DNA from: Actinomycetes bacterium | Lineage (GTDB): Bacteria; Actinomycetota; Actinomycetes; Mycobacteriales; Mycobacteriaceae | Reading direction: 5' to 3' | Assembly: GCA_023461275.1 (NCBI GenBank) | Contig: JAEYMI010000105.1 | Coordinates: 1-64,000 of the forward strand | Length of the DNA: 64,000 bases | Shown: positions 26,998-37,493 of the stretch, piece after piece | Numbering within the stretch: position 1 is the first letter of the stretch | Layout: every line of letters begins with the position of its first letter | Made by a program: the position numbers and the translations under genes | Notes under the pieces: model-generated | What the model saw: the letters and a program-made list of their open reading frames with translations, nothing else | The model's database searches: none | Told to the model about the DNA's origin: nothing

Positions 26998-28029
26998 TCA
27001 CTCGACGCGCGGGGGTTGCTCGTGCTGACTGCCTGAGGGCGAGACGGCGATCAGCAGCTGACGAACCGCCATCGCCCGGCGATGAGACTCTCCGGCCAGC
27101 TGATCGAGGGCGCATTCGGGATCGGCGGGCGGTCCGAGGTGAGTGCAGCCGCGCGGACAGGTCTCGATGGCATCCCGGAGATCGTCGAAAGCGTCGACGA
27201 TGTCGTCGGGCGTGACGTGGGCCAGCCCGAAGGATCGGATACCGGGAGTGTCGATCACCCAGCCGTTGAATCCCTGCCCGACGGGCAGTGGCAAGGCGAG
27301 CGACTGGGTGGACGTGTGTCGGCCCTTGCCGACGCCGGACACCACGCCCGTCGCCCGATCGGCATCGGGCACAAGGCGATTGATCAGCGTCGACTTTCCG
27401 ACACCGGAATGACCGATGAATGCGGTCATGTGCCCGGACAACATGTCCCGCACCGGCTCCAACGGATCGGTCCGCCCGGTGAGAATGATCGGCAGGTCCA
27501 GATCGGTGAAGGCGGCGGTGAATTCGTGCGGATCGGCGAGGTCGGACTTGGTGAGCGCCAGGATGGGGGACAGCCCGCCGACGTACGCCGCGGCCAGTGC
27601 GCGTTCGACGAAGCCGGTGCGCGGGGGTGGATCGGCGAGTGCGGTCACGATGAGTAGCTGGTCGGCGTTGGCGACGACGATGCGTTCATACGGGTCGGTG
27701 TCGTCGGCGGTACGACGCAGCACGCTGGTCCGTTCGGCGACTTTGACGATGCGCGCCAACGTATCCGGGCGTCCGGACAGATCGCCGACCACCGACACGT
27801 CGTCACCGACGACGATCGGCGTACGCCCGAGTTCGCGCGCCCGCATGGTGACCACCGGCCGGTCCGGATCGCCGTCGAGAACGCATCCCCAGCGGCCGCG
27901 ATCGACCGACACCACCATCGCGTGTTCGGCGTCGTCGTGTGCGGGGCGTTGCTTGGTGCGGGGTCGGGTTCCCTTGCCGGGACGGATCCGAACATCGGAT
28001 TCGTCGTAGCTGGAGGTCCGACGACTCAC
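26998..28029 (-). CDS. rsgA: Ribosome small subunit-dependent GTPase A
   Basis: 343-residue circularly permuted GTPase for 30S maturation. The G4 motif ALTKSDL precedes G1 (GHSGVGKST) and G3 (DTPG), the permuted order that defines RsgA. The N-terminal OB fold ends before LRRTADDTDPYERIVVANADQ. The C-terminal zinc cluster is CPRGCTHLGPPADPEC. GTG 28029 overlaps the aroA stop (GTGA). In M. tuberculosis the homologue (Rv3228) also follows aroA. The basic N-terminus (RPGKGTRPRTKQRP) probably contacts rRNA. Confidence 0.93.
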   Translation of the reverse strand: MSRRTSSYDESDVRIRPGKGTRPRTKQRPAHDDAEHAMVVSVDRGRWGCVLDGDPDRPVVTMRARELGRTPIVVGDDVSVVGDLSGRPDTLARIVKVAERTSVLRRTADDTDPYERIVVANADQLLIVTALADPPPRTGFVERALAAAYVGGLSPILALTKSDLADPHEFTAAFTDLDLPIILTGRTDPLEPVRDMLSGHMTAFIGHSGVGKSTLINRLVPDADRATGVVSGVGKGRHTSTQSLALPLPVGQGFNGWVIDTPGIRSFGLAHVTPDDIVDAFDDLRDAIETCPRGCTHLGPPADPECALDQLAGESHRRAMAVRQLLIAVSPSGSQHEQPPRVE

Positions 28030-29288
28030 ACGTGCCCGATCATGTTCTGCCACATGCCCGGAAAGTCGGGCAGAGTCTTGCTGGTGGTTTCGATGTCGTC
28101 GACGGTGACGCCCTGGGTGACCAGGCCAATCAGCGCGCCGGCCGTTGCCATCCGATGGTCGGCATAGGACATCCAGTGTCCGCCATGCAGTGGAACCGGG
28201 GAGATCCGCAAACCGTCTGCGGTTTCCTGACATTCGCCACCGAGGCGATTGATCTCGGTGGAAAGCGCTGCCAGACGGTCGGTTTCGTGGCCACGAAGAT
28301 GTGCGATACCGGACAGAACGGATTCGCCGTCGGCCAGGGCGCAGAGTGCTGCGATGGTCGGGGTGAGTTCCCCGATGTCCCGCAGGTCGGCGCTGATGCC
28401 GGTCAGTCTCTCCGGGCCGCGCACCGTCAGATCTGCACCCAGCTCAACCGTCGCACCCATCTCGGCGAGGATCTCGACGATCTGGGCGCCCGGCTGGGTG
28501 GTCACCGCCGGCCAGTACGGAACGGTGATCGCACCCCCGGTCACCGCCGCGGCCGCGAGAAAGGCCGCGGCATTCGATAGATCCGGCTCGATGGTCCAAT
28601 CCACTGCCCGCACCGGACCCGGTGCCACCCGCCACGTGTTGGCCTCGGAGGTGTCGACGTCGACACCTGCGGTGGCCAGCATGTCGACGGTCATCTCGAT
28701 GTGCGGCATCGACGGCACCGGTTTGCCGACGTGGTGAATCGTCAGGCCGTCGTCGAAGCGGGCCCCGGACAACAGGAGTCCGGACACGAACTGCGATGAC
28801 GCCGACGCGTCAACGGTGACCGCACCACCACGGACCGAGCCGGTTGCGGTGACGGTGAACGGTAACCGATCCCCGCTGACGTCGACGCCGAGCTCACGCA
28901 AGGCATCCAGGATGGTCGCCAGCGGGCGCCCGCGGGCCTGCTCGTCGCCGTCGAAGGAGACCGTCCCGGTCGCCAGGGCCGCGACCGGCGGCAAGAACCG
29001 CATCACCGTTCCGGCGAGGCCGCAGTAGATGTCGGCGTCGTGCATGGGGGCGGGTTCGATGGAGACCGTCGTCGGTGCGGCCGGGTCGACCCGCACCCCG
29101 ACGCCGAGTTCGGTGAGCGCGTTGAGCATCAGGTTGGTGTCGCGGCTGCGGAGCGTGCCGCGAATGGTCGACGGTCCGTCGGCGATGGCGGCCAGGATCA
29201 GCGCCCGGTTGGTGATCGATTTGGAACCGGGCAGCTCGACGGTGGCCACCACGGGGGAGGTGACGGTGGGCGCGGTCCACGTGCTCAT
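28026..29288 (-). CDS. aroA: 3-phosphoshikimate 1-carboxyvinyltransferase (EPSP synthase)
   Basis: 420-residue shikimate-pathway enzyme joining shikimate-3-phosphate and phosphoenolpyruvate. LPGSKSITNRALILAAIADG (start) holds the substrate-binding Lys and Ser, GLAGTVMRFLPP corresponds to the phosphoenolpyruvate/glyphosate loop and RGHETDRLAAL follows in the C-terminal half. A conserved YADHRMATAGALIGL lies near the end. The length is typical of actinobacterial AroA. ATG 29288 is used. It is co-transcribed with rsgA, which starts inside its stop codon. Confidence 0.94.
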   Translation of the reverse strand: MSTWTAPTVTSPVVATVELPGSKSITNRALILAAIADGPSTIRGTLRSRDTNLMLNALTELGVGVRVDPAAPTTVSIEPAPMHDADIYCGLAGTVMRFLPPVAALATGTVSFDGDEQARGRPLATILDALRELGVDVSGDRLPFTVTATGSVRGGAVTVDASASSQFVSGLLLSGARFDDGLTIHHVGKPVPSMPHIEMTVDMLATAGVDVDTSEANTWRVAPGPVRAVDWTIEPDLSNAAAFLAAAAVTGGAITVPYWPAVTTQPGAQIVEILAEMGATVELGADLTVRGPERLTGISADLRDIGELTPTIAALCALADGESVLSGIAHLRGHETDRLAALSTEINRLGGECQETADGLRISPVPLHGGHWMSYADHRMATAGALIGLVTQGVTVDDIETTSKTLPDFPGMWQNMIGHV

Positions 29289-29312
29289 GGCGTCAAGTCT
29301 GTCACGGCGCCC

Positions 29313-29696
29313 TCAGCGATTATCCAACCGCAACGGGTGCGTGGCGGGTACCTCGACGAAGATCAGAGTTCGTCCGTCGGGGTCGACTGCGTGCATCTCG
29401 ACCAGCCCCCACGGTTCGGTACGACGCTCGCGGGTGATCTCGACACCGGCGGCCCGCAACTCGCGTTCGGCTGTGCTCGCATCGCGCACCTGGAGCCAGA
29501 GCACCGCGTCCGACGGTGCGCCGCCGACCTCTGAACTCATGTGGCCGGGCACCTCGATCATGCCGTTGCCCGCGTAGAAGACCAGCCCGCCGGGGTATTC
29601 GCGGGCGACCGCGAGGTGGAGTTGGTTGCGGTAAAAGTGCTGCAGCCGTTCAGGATCGGCCGAGCGCAGCAGGACTCGGCTGCTCAGGATGTCCAT
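29313..29696 (-). CDS. VOC-family protein (glyoxalase/bleomycin-resistance fold)
   Basis: 127 residues of a single VOC module. Visible: SRVLLRSADPERLQHFYRNQ (first beta-alpha-beta unit), WLQVRDASTAERELRAAGV and EPWGLVEMHAVDPDGRTLIFVEV (metal-type Glu and the usual C-terminal strand). It lies 24 bp upstream of aroA in the same direction. No specific substrate can be named; many such proteins are metal-dependent isomerases or dioxygenases, others bind drugs. Confidence 0.85.
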   Translation of the reverse strand: MDILSSRVLLRSADPERLQHFYRNQLHLAVAREYPGGLVFYAGNGMIEVPGHMSSEVGGAPSDAVLWLQVRDASTAERELRAAGVEITRERRTEPWGLVEMHAVDPDGRTLIFVEVPATHPLRLDNR

Positions 29697-29714
29697 GAGT
29701 CTGGTGAGGCCCTG

Positions 29715-29942
29715 TCACTGGCCTTCGGTGGTCCCGTCGCTGCCGCCGAGGGCGTGGCCGCGATTCAGGTCGTTGCCGTGCCGAGCGGCCTCGTAGATCG
29801 CCTTCTCGCGAGCGATGCGGTCGGTCTCGCCGATCGGCTTGGCATCGCCGAAGGCGAACACCGATTCGTGCGGTTGATCGTGCGGGATGTCGGGGTCGTT
29901 ATCGTCGGATGGCTGGGGCTGGGATCCGGGGCTGGTGGACAT
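29715..29942 (-). CDS. Small acidic hypothetical protein
   Basis: 75 residues, hydrophilic, rich in Asp, His and Gly (MSTSPGSQPQPSDDNDPDIP at the start). The second half contains SVFAFGDAKPIGETDRIARE, which reads like a conserved actinobacterial short protein, but I do not recognise a family. No membrane segment or signal peptide. It lies between the NCS2 permease and the VOC gene, in the same direction. ATG 29942 has only a weak purine stretch upstream. Confidence 0.55.
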   Translation of the reverse strand: MSTSPGSQPQPSDDNDPDIPHDQPHESVFAFGDAKPIGETDRIAREKAIYEAARHGNDLNRGHALGGSDGTTEGQ

Positions 29943-29961
29943 GTATCCACGATAGGCCCCT

Positions 29962-31659
29962 TCACGACCCCCGCTGCGAGAACCGGCCCTCGGTGTGACC
30001 GTCCCAGGTCTGTACCACCCGCAGCACGCGGGGATCGCCGAGCGCGATGATCCGGTCGCAGAGCTCTTTGGGCGCCGACGGGTTGGTGACGATGAATGGG
30101 TGCAGGCCGGTGTCATGGTCGGCGAGATATTCCAGCGTCGCCGGACTCGAGTCGGGATCGGCGGCGGCCAGCGCGTCGCGCGGATCGAACAGCGGGCCGC
30201 CGGGTGCGTCGGCCGAGGACAGCGCCGCCGCCTGGGAGACGTCGATCTCGCCGGTGTTGTGATAGTCCACCGGTTCCGGCGAGGTGCTCTTGGTGTTGAG
30301 GAGCAGGTTCAGCACGATCGCGGTCAGTGCGCCCGCTGAGATACCCGAGTGGAAGATCGTCTGGAACCAGTCCGGGAACTGGTGATAGAGATCCAGCGAG
30401 ACGTTGACCGGACCGTCGCCGAGGCTGCGGTCGGTGTAGTACAGCTTGGCCTCGGTCAGCATCGCGACGCCCACCGAGATCGCCACCACCAGCACATTGG
30501 TGTTGTTGAACTTCACTTTGGAGAGCGTCCGCACACCGCTGGCGGCGACCATGCCGAACAGTGCCACACCGGCGCCACCGAGGACCGGCAGCGGGATGCC
30601 TTCGACTACGGCCGCCATTTTCGGAATGAGTCCGAGCAACACCAGGATGACGCCGGCGCAGGTCGCGACGTGTCGCGTCTTGACTCCGGTGATGGCGACG
30701 AGTCCGACGTTCTGGGCGAACGCGGTGTACGGGAACGTGTTGAAGATGCCGCCGAGCAGAGTGCCCGCACCGTCGGCGCGGATGCCGTCGGCGAGCCGTT
30801 GCGGAGTGATCTTCTCGTCGACGATCTCACCGACCGCGACGATGTCGCCGGTGGTTTCGGTCATGATGACCAGCGCGACGATCAGCAGCGCGAGGATCGA
30901 GGAGACCTGGAAGGTCGGCATGCCGAATTGGAACGGCTGAGGGATGCCGATCCACGGGTTCTCGCCGACCGCACTCCAATCGGCCATGCCGAACGGCAAC
31001 GAGATCAGCGTGCCCAGGATCAGCCCGATCAGCACCGAGACCCGCTTGATCGCATCCGGCGCAAACCGCTCCAACGCGATGATGATGGCCAGGGTGAGAA
31101 AGCCGAAGGCGATCGCCTTGGGTGAGCCGAAGTCTTCGCCGGCTGCGGTGCCGCCACCGAACCAGCCGGCCGCCACCCGCATCAGCGATACGCCGATGAT
31201 GAGGATGATCGTGCCGGTGACCAGCGGTGGGAAGAACCGGATGAGCTTTCCGACGACGGGTGCCGCGACGATCATGAAGATTCCGCAGGCGATCACCGAC
31301 CCGTAGATGGCGGTGATGCCGTGTGCCTGGCCGATGGTGATCATCGGGCCGACCGCGGCGAACGTGACACCCTGCATCAGCGGCAGACGCACACCGAATC
31401 GCCAGAACCCGACGGCCTGCAGGATGGTCGCGATACCGGCGACAAAGAGGTCGGCCATGATCAGGTGGACGATGTCGCCCTGCTCGAGCTGACCGGCGCT
31501 GACCATCGCGCCGCCGACGATCAGCGGTACGGCCACCGCCCCGGCGTACATCGCGAGAACGTGCTGGATGCCGAGGGGGAGGAGCTTGGTCAGCGGTGGG
31601 ATGTCGTCCACTGGACGCACACCCTGCTTGCCCTGCTTGATGATGTCGACGATGGCCAT
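29962..31659 (-). CDS. NCS2-family nucleobase:cation symporter
   Basis: 565 residues with about 12-14 hydrophobic segments in the inner membrane, importing xanthine, uric acid or uracil. NCS2 landmarks are GIQHVLAMYAGAVAVPLIVG at the first helix, the GTIILIIGVSLMRVAAGWFG segment, LIVALVIMTETTGDIVAVG and NTFPYTAFAQNVGLVAITGV. The last 130 residues form a soluble tail; ATLEYLADHDTGLHPFIVTN and DRIIALGDPRVLRVV look like variant leucine-rich repeat units. That extension is longer than in common members. No Shine-Dalgarno precedes the ATG. Confidence 0.9.
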   Translation of the reverse strand: MAIVDIIKQGKQGVRPVDDIPPLTKLLPLGIQHVLAMYAGAVAVPLIVGGAMVSAGQLEQGDIVHLIMADLFVAGIATILQAVGFWRFGVRLPLMQGVTFAAVGPMITIGQAHGITAIYGSVIACGIFMIVAAPVVGKLIRFFPPLVTGTIILIIGVSLMRVAAGWFGGGTAAGEDFGSPKAIAFGFLTLAIIIALERFAPDAIKRVSVLIGLILGTLISLPFGMADWSAVGENPWIGIPQPFQFGMPTFQVSSILALLIVALVIMTETTGDIVAVGEIVDEKITPQRLADGIRADGAGTLLGGIFNTFPYTAFAQNVGLVAITGVKTRHVATCAGVILVLLGLIPKMAAVVEGIPLPVLGGAGVALFGMVAASGVRTLSKVKFNNTNVLVVAISVGVAMLTEAKLYYTDRSLGDGPVNVSLDLYHQFPDWFQTIFHSGISAGALTAIVLNLLLNTKSTSPEPVDYHNTGEIDVSQAAALSSADAPGGPLFDPRDALAAADPDSSPATLEYLADHDTGLHPFIVTNPSAPKELCDRIIALGDPRVLRVVQTWDGHTEGRFSQRGS

Positions 31660-31701
31660 GCGTTGTTTTTACGGTTTGTACGTTTCGAGTAAGCCGCACC
31701 C

Positions 31702-31890
31702 GTGTGTCGTGTTTGTTTCTTGGGCAGGCAGTGGTTTGAGCGCAAGGCCGGCCGGATCAGTGCGCGCGACCTGGCCGGCATCGCCCGACCCACCGCATCG
31801 CGACATCTGCAGACTCTGCGCAAGCTCAAGTTGGTCGACTGGGATGGCCATGGTCCACGCGATCCGCGCGCGTCGTGGATGTTGCAGTAG
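31702..31890 (+). pseudogene. C-terminal winged-helix fragment of a transcription factor or ATP-binding protein
   Basis: A 62-codon open frame in an otherwise empty 260-bp gap. Its core, ISARDLAGIARPTASRHLQT followed by LRKLKLVDWDGHGPRDPRASW, reads as a winged helix with a recognition helix and wing. No complete protein is seen upstream and no good start or ribosome site is present, so it looks like the C-terminal remnant of a larger gene, for example of an ATP-binding protein with a C-terminal winged helix. It ends 28 bp before the NUDIX gene. Reality as a gene is doubtful. Confidence 0.4.
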
Positions 31891-31918
31891 TCGCTCGGTA
31901 GCGGTTCACACTGGACAG

Positions 31919-32407
31919 ATGTCACGCAGCGCCGGAATTCTGCTCTACCGTCGGACACCCGACGGCGCCCTCGACGGTGTCGAAGTTCTGATCGCCCATC
32001 CCGGCGGCCCGCTGTGGGCGCGCAAGGACGACGACGCGTGGACGATTCCCAAGGGCCTCACCGAACCGGGCGAATCCGAGATCGACGCCGCACGCCGCGA
32101 ATTCGCCGAGGAGATCGGCTCGCCGGCACCTGATGGTCCGGTCATCGCGCTCGGCGAGGTGACGCTCAAGAGTGGAAAGGTGGTGATCGCTTTCGCCATC
32201 GAGGGCGACCTGGACACCGACACCGTGCACAGCAACACCTTCGAGATGGTGTGGCCGCCGCGTTCGGGGAAGATGCAGAGTTTTCCGGAAATCGACCGGG
32301 CGCAATGGTTTTCACCCGATGACGCCAAGCGCAAGCTCAATCCCGCGCAGGCGGTGTTCGTCGACCGGCTCCTGACCGCACTTGCGGCTCAAGGCGGTAA
32401 CCGATGA
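31919..32407 (+). CDS. NUDIX hydrolase
   Basis: 162 residues with a full Nudix box around GLTEPGESEIDAARREFAEE (Gx5Ex7RExxEE followed by IG). SAGILLYRR at the N-terminus and TIPKG before the box resemble MutT-type or diadenosine polyphosphate hydrolases. ATG 31919 lacks a Shine-Dalgarno and has a -10-like CACACT six bases upstream, hinting at a leaderless mRNA. Its 3' end overlaps the convergent P-type ATPase by 71 bp. Confidence 0.87.
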   Translation: MSRSAGILLYRRTPDGALDGVEVLIAHPGGPLWARKDDDAWTIPKGLTEPGESEIDAARREFAEEIGSPAPDGPVIALGEVTLKSGKVVIAFAIEGDLDTDTVHSNTFEMVWPPRSGKMQSFPEIDRAQWFSPDDAKRKLNPAQAVFVDRLLTALAAQGGNR

Positions 32408-34517
32408 GCCGAGAACTGTTGAGCACCACCGCGACCGACGACGCATTGTGCAGAATTGCGGCCAGCACCGGTGACAACGCACCGCCAGCGCCGACGACGA
32501 GCCCGACCGCATTCACCGCGATCGCCATGCCGTAGTTCTGCCGAATGACCTCCACGGTGTGGCTGCCCAGATCGCGAATCTCGAGCAGCGTGCGGAGATC
32601 GTCTCCGGCCAGTGCGATATCGGCGGTCTCGACGGCCACGTCTGTTCCGGCCAGACCCATGGCGATTCCGATGTCGGCGGCGGCCAGTGCGGGTGCGTCA
32701 TTCACGCCGTCGCCGACCATCGCGACCACGTGCCCTTGCTCCTGCAGCTCGCGAACCACCGCGAGCTTGTCGTCAGGGGTGACCTCCGCCTGCCAGCGGT
32801 CGATGCCGAGCTCACCGGCGATCGTCGCCGCGGTCACCGGATGGTCGCCGGTGAGCATGGCGATCGCAATGCCCTCGGCGTGCAAGGCGTCCAGGACTTC
32901 CCGCGCCTCCGGCCGTAACTCGTCGGAGAGACTGACCAGACCGACCAACTCGCTGTCGACTGCGAGCAACAGTGGTGTCTCGCTGGCCTGACGCAGACGA
33001 TTCACCCAGTCGGTGGCCTCCTCGGGGATGGACACGCCGTGCGCCGAGAGCAACGACGGACTGCCCAGCAGCAGGACACGTCCGTCCTCGGCGCGGGTCC
33101 GCATACCGAGCCCGACGATGACCTCGCATTCGGCGTGCGTCGGAATCTCGATGCGCCGTTCCTCGGTAGAGCGAATCACCGCCTCTGCCAATGGATGTCG
33201 CGAGTGAATCTCCGAACTCGCGGCGTAGGCGAGGACCTGCTCGGGCTGCCAGGAATCGGAGAACGACACCACATTGGTCACCACCGGTCGTCCGACGGTC
33301 AACGTGCCCGTCTTGTCGAACACGATCGCGGAGATCCCACCGGAGGCCTCGAGATGGGAGCCGCCCTTGATGAGAATGCCGCGGCGGGCACCGTTGCCGA
33401 TCGCGCCGCTGATCGCCGTCGGCGTCGAGAGCCCCACCGCGCATGGGCAGGCGATGAGCAGCATGGTCATCGCACGTCGTAGGTCGCGGGTGGCCAGCAG
33501 GGTCAGCGCCGCCAAGGCGAACGACGCGGGGACGAATCGTCGGGAGAAGTTCTCGCCAACGGTCTGGATAGGGGCTCGATCCAGTTGTGCCTCTTCGACT
33601 CTGGTGATGATGCGACCGATGGCGGTGTCGGTCCCCACTGCGTCGGCGGCCACCACGATGCGGCCGTTGCACACCACCGATCCGGCTTTCACCCGGTCGC
33701 CGACGTGTTTGGTCACCGGCAGGTTCTCGCCGGTGAGGGCGGACTGATCCACCACGGCATCCCCGTCGACGATCATTCCGTCGACGGGGATGGCGACCTG
33801 CTCGTGCACGATGATCTTGTCGCCGACGCGCAGGGCGTCGATGGGTGTCTGCACCTCGGTGCCGTCGTCGAGAAGAATCCAGGCCGTGTCGGTACTTCCG
33901 CGCAGCAGGTCGGAGATCGCGCGACGGGTTCGGCGCAGGGTGAGATCTTGGAGGAACTCGCCGATGTTCAACAGCCACAACACCGTCAGCGCCACGACGT
34001 TTTCGCGGAGAAGCAGGCTGGCGATGGTGGCCGCCGATACCAGGGCGTCGGTTCCCGCCCGTCCGCCGCGCAGCGCCCGTAACGCCCCGCGAAGGAACGG
34101 ATAGCCGGAGAAGATCGTGACGCCGGTGGCCGCCGTGCGCGATGCCGGACCGAGTAGGGGTGCGCGGCGAAAGCCGAAGCGGCGCAAACCGAGTAGCGCC
34201 AGCACCACGGCACCGGCCGTCATGCGGAGGAGGTCACCGTTGTTCACGTCGGCCGAATGCGGCGTCCGTTGCGCGACTGCGGTGAGGTCGCGGGACGCGC
34301 CGCTGTCGATGGCGCTCTTGAGAGCCGCCCGATCTGTGGTACGTGTGTGCCAGATCACCACCGATCCCGTGCGTGGATAGGCGTGCACCGCCCGGACGCC
34401 GGGGACCGCGGACACTGCATCCTCGATGGCGACGGCACGACGGTCGGTGGCACCACGAAGATCTGGTACCACGAGGCGGAGTCGGCCGGCCGCGTCGGAC
34501 CGGACACTCGCGGTCAC
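32337..34517 (-). CDS. ctpC: Metal-transporting P1B-type ATPase, CtpC-like
   Basis: 726 residues of an inner-membrane efflux pump. CPC in LIACPCAVGLSTPTAISGAI is the transport-site motif, DKTGTLTVGRP the phosphorylated Asp, TGENLPVTK the actuator loop, TGDHPVTA and GDGVNDAPAL the hinge. HNASSVAVVLNSSRLIGY ends the protein and resembles mycobacterial CtpC. The N-terminal domain is HMA-like in shape but has no CxxC. The gene follows a pacL-type gene by 2 bp, the arrangement of the Zn-resistance pair Rv3269-Rv3270 in M. tuberculosis. Zn or Mn export is likely; the metal is inferred. Confidence 0.88.
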   Translation of the reverse strand: MTASVRSDAAGRLRLVVPDLRGATDRRAVAIEDAVSAVPGVRAVHAYPRTGSVVIWHTRTTDRAALKSAIDSGASRDLTAVAQRTPHSADVNNGDLLRMTAGAVVLALLGLRRFGFRRAPLLGPASRTAATGVTIFSGYPFLRGALRALRGGRAGTDALVSAATIASLLLRENVVALTVLWLLNIGEFLQDLTLRRTRRAISDLLRGSTDTAWILLDDGTEVQTPIDALRVGDKIIVHEQVAIPVDGMIVDGDAVVDQSALTGENLPVTKHVGDRVKAGSVVCNGRIVVAADAVGTDTAIGRIITRVEEAQLDRAPIQTVGENFSRRFVPASFALAALTLLATRDLRRAMTMLLIACPCAVGLSTPTAISGAIGNGARRGILIKGGSHLEASGGISAIVFDKTGTLTVGRPVVTNVVSFSDSWQPEQVLAYAASSEIHSRHPLAEAVIRSTEERRIEIPTHAECEVIVGLGMRTRAEDGRVLLLGSPSLLSAHGVSIPEEATDWVNRLRQASETPLLLAVDSELVGLVSLSDELRPEAREVLDALHAEGIAIAMLTGDHPVTAATIAGELGIDRWQAEVTPDDKLAVVRELQEQGHVVAMVGDGVNDAPALAAADIGIAMGLAGTDVAVETADIALAGDDLRTLLEIRDLGSHTVEVIRQNYGMAIAVNAVGLVVGAGGALSPVLAAILHNASSVAVVLNSSRLIGYRLEPQVRSGAGRRTPPARD

Positions 34518-34519
34518 CG

Positions 34520-34807
34520 TCAGTGTTCGTGATCGTGGTCGTGGGGTTGTGCCGCACCCGGGGGCGTGACTTCCTCGCCGATGCGGTCTTTGGCCTCGGC
34601 GACGATGTCGGCCGTGCGCAGCCGGGCATCCTCGGCGATCGCCTCGGCTTTGCGTGTGCCGAGCAGCCCCCAGGACGCCACGACAACCGCACCTTCGCGC
34701 AAGGGCGCCTTCTCGACGATCTTGCGGGCCGCGTTGTAGGTGGCCACGCCGACGACTCCGGTGAGTGCTGTCGAGCCGGCCTTTACCAGGAATTGATGTA
34801 CTGCCAT
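34520..34807 (-). CDS. PacL-type (DUF1490) membrane metallochaperone
   Basis: 95 residues. One hydrophobic segment, REGAVVVASWGLLGTRKAEA, follows a short N-terminal helix containing GSTALTGVVGVATYNAARKI. The soluble tail is Glu/Ala-rich and ends PHDHDHEH, a metal-binding cluster like the one in M. tuberculosis PacL1. It should gather Zn at the membrane for the adjacent CtpC and form platforms with it. ATG 34807 follows GAGGAC. A Fur/Zur-like palindrome lies 32 bp upstream. It begins the two-gene operon with ctpC. Confidence 0.88.
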   Translation of the reverse strand: MAVHQFLVKAGSTALTGVVGVATYNAARKIVEKAPLREGAVVVASWGLLGTRKAEAIAEDARLRTADIVAEAKDRIGEEVTPPGAAQPHDHDHEH

Positions 34808-34838
34808 CGAAATAGTCCTCACGTCAGGGTGGTCTAAC

Positions 34839-34853
34839 TGACAATGATTACCA
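34839..34853. promoter_or_regulatory. Fur/Zur-like palindrome upstream of pacL-ctpC
   Basis: TGACAATGATTACCA shows TGxxAATxATTxxCA symmetry, resembling Zur or Fur boxes of actinobacteria, within an AT-rich stretch of the pacL promoter. A SmtB/ArsR-type site is an alternative. Comparison is from memory. Confidence 0.5.
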
Positions 34854-34889
34854 TAAACTCGAAGCCGGACTTCTGCTGGCCGGGCCCGC

Positions 34890-35651
34890 TCAGACGATCG
34901 TGATACCGCCGTCGACGGCGATGGTCTGCCCGGTCACGTAGCCGGCGGCCGCCGACGACAACCAGACCGCAGTCGCCGCCAACTCGGCGGGGTCACCGGT
35001 GCGACCGAGCACCACCCGGGGCATCTGGCTCTCCATGTAGCCGGGCGCGTAGCTGTCGGTCATCTCGCTTTCGAAGAAGCCGGGCGCGATCGCGTTGACC
35101 CGGATGCCCTTGCGAGATCCCCACTGCTGGGCCAGATCTCGGGTCAGGCCGATGATCGCGGCCTTGCTCGCCGAGTACGCGGCCTGCGGCAAGCCCGCGG
35201 TGGTGATGCCGAGGATGCTGGAGATGTTGACGATCGCGCTGCCCGGGGCCATCACCTTTGCGCACGCCTGCGCCATCCAATACGACCCGTTGAGGTTGAT
35301 GTCGACGACGCTGCGGAACTGCTCCGGAGTCTCGCGGGTGGCAGGCACCGCGGTGCCGACGCCGGCGTTGTTGATCAGGATGTCCACCCGGCCGAATCGT
35401 TCGACGGTGGCGTCCACCAACGCCTGGCACTGGTCGGGATCGACGACGTCGGTGCCGACCGCGAGTGCCGAACGCCCGGCATCCTCAACCAGTTTGGCGG
35501 TTCCGGCGAGCTTGTCGACGCGACGCGCACCGAGTGCGACGTCGGCACCGGCCTCGGCGAATCCCTGAGCGAAGGCCACCCCGAGACCCGACGACGCGCC
35601 GGTCACGATGGCCACCTTGCCGGTCAGGTCGAACATGTCGAGCAGTGACAT
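34890..35651 (-). CDS. SDR-family oxidoreductase
   Basis: 253-residue classical SDR. TGASSGLGVAFAQGFAEAGA is the cofactor loop, INNAGVGT the NAG motif, with Ser in NISSILG, catalytic YSASK, and PGFFESEM after it. The C-terminus VDGGITIV is standard. The family includes 3-hydroxyacyl-CoA and gluconate-type dehydrogenases. ATG 35651 follows AAGGAG. It lies 32 bp downstream of an acyl-CoA dehydrogenase, so a fatty-acid or acyl-CoA substrate is plausible. Confidence 0.88.
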   Translation of the reverse strand: MSLLDMFDLTGKVAIVTGASSGLGVAFAQGFAEAGADVALGARRVDKLAGTAKLVEDAGRSALAVGTDVVDPDQCQALVDATVERFGRVDILINNAGVGTAVPATRETPEQFRSVVDINLNGSYWMAQACAKVMAPGSAIVNISSILGITTAGLPQAAYSASKAAIIGLTRDLAQQWGSRKGIRVNAIAPGFFESEMTDSYAPGYMESQMPRVVLGRTGDPAELAATAVWLSSAAAGYVTGQTIAVDGGITIV

Positions 35652-35683
35652 CGGTGTCTCCTTTGACAACGTGGGAGTTCTTC

Positions 35684-37444
<1,761 letters not shown>

Positions 37445-37493
37445 GGGTCCTCCGGGTGATGCTGGCGGGCTCGGTTGTCCAAGCCCGGCGTGT

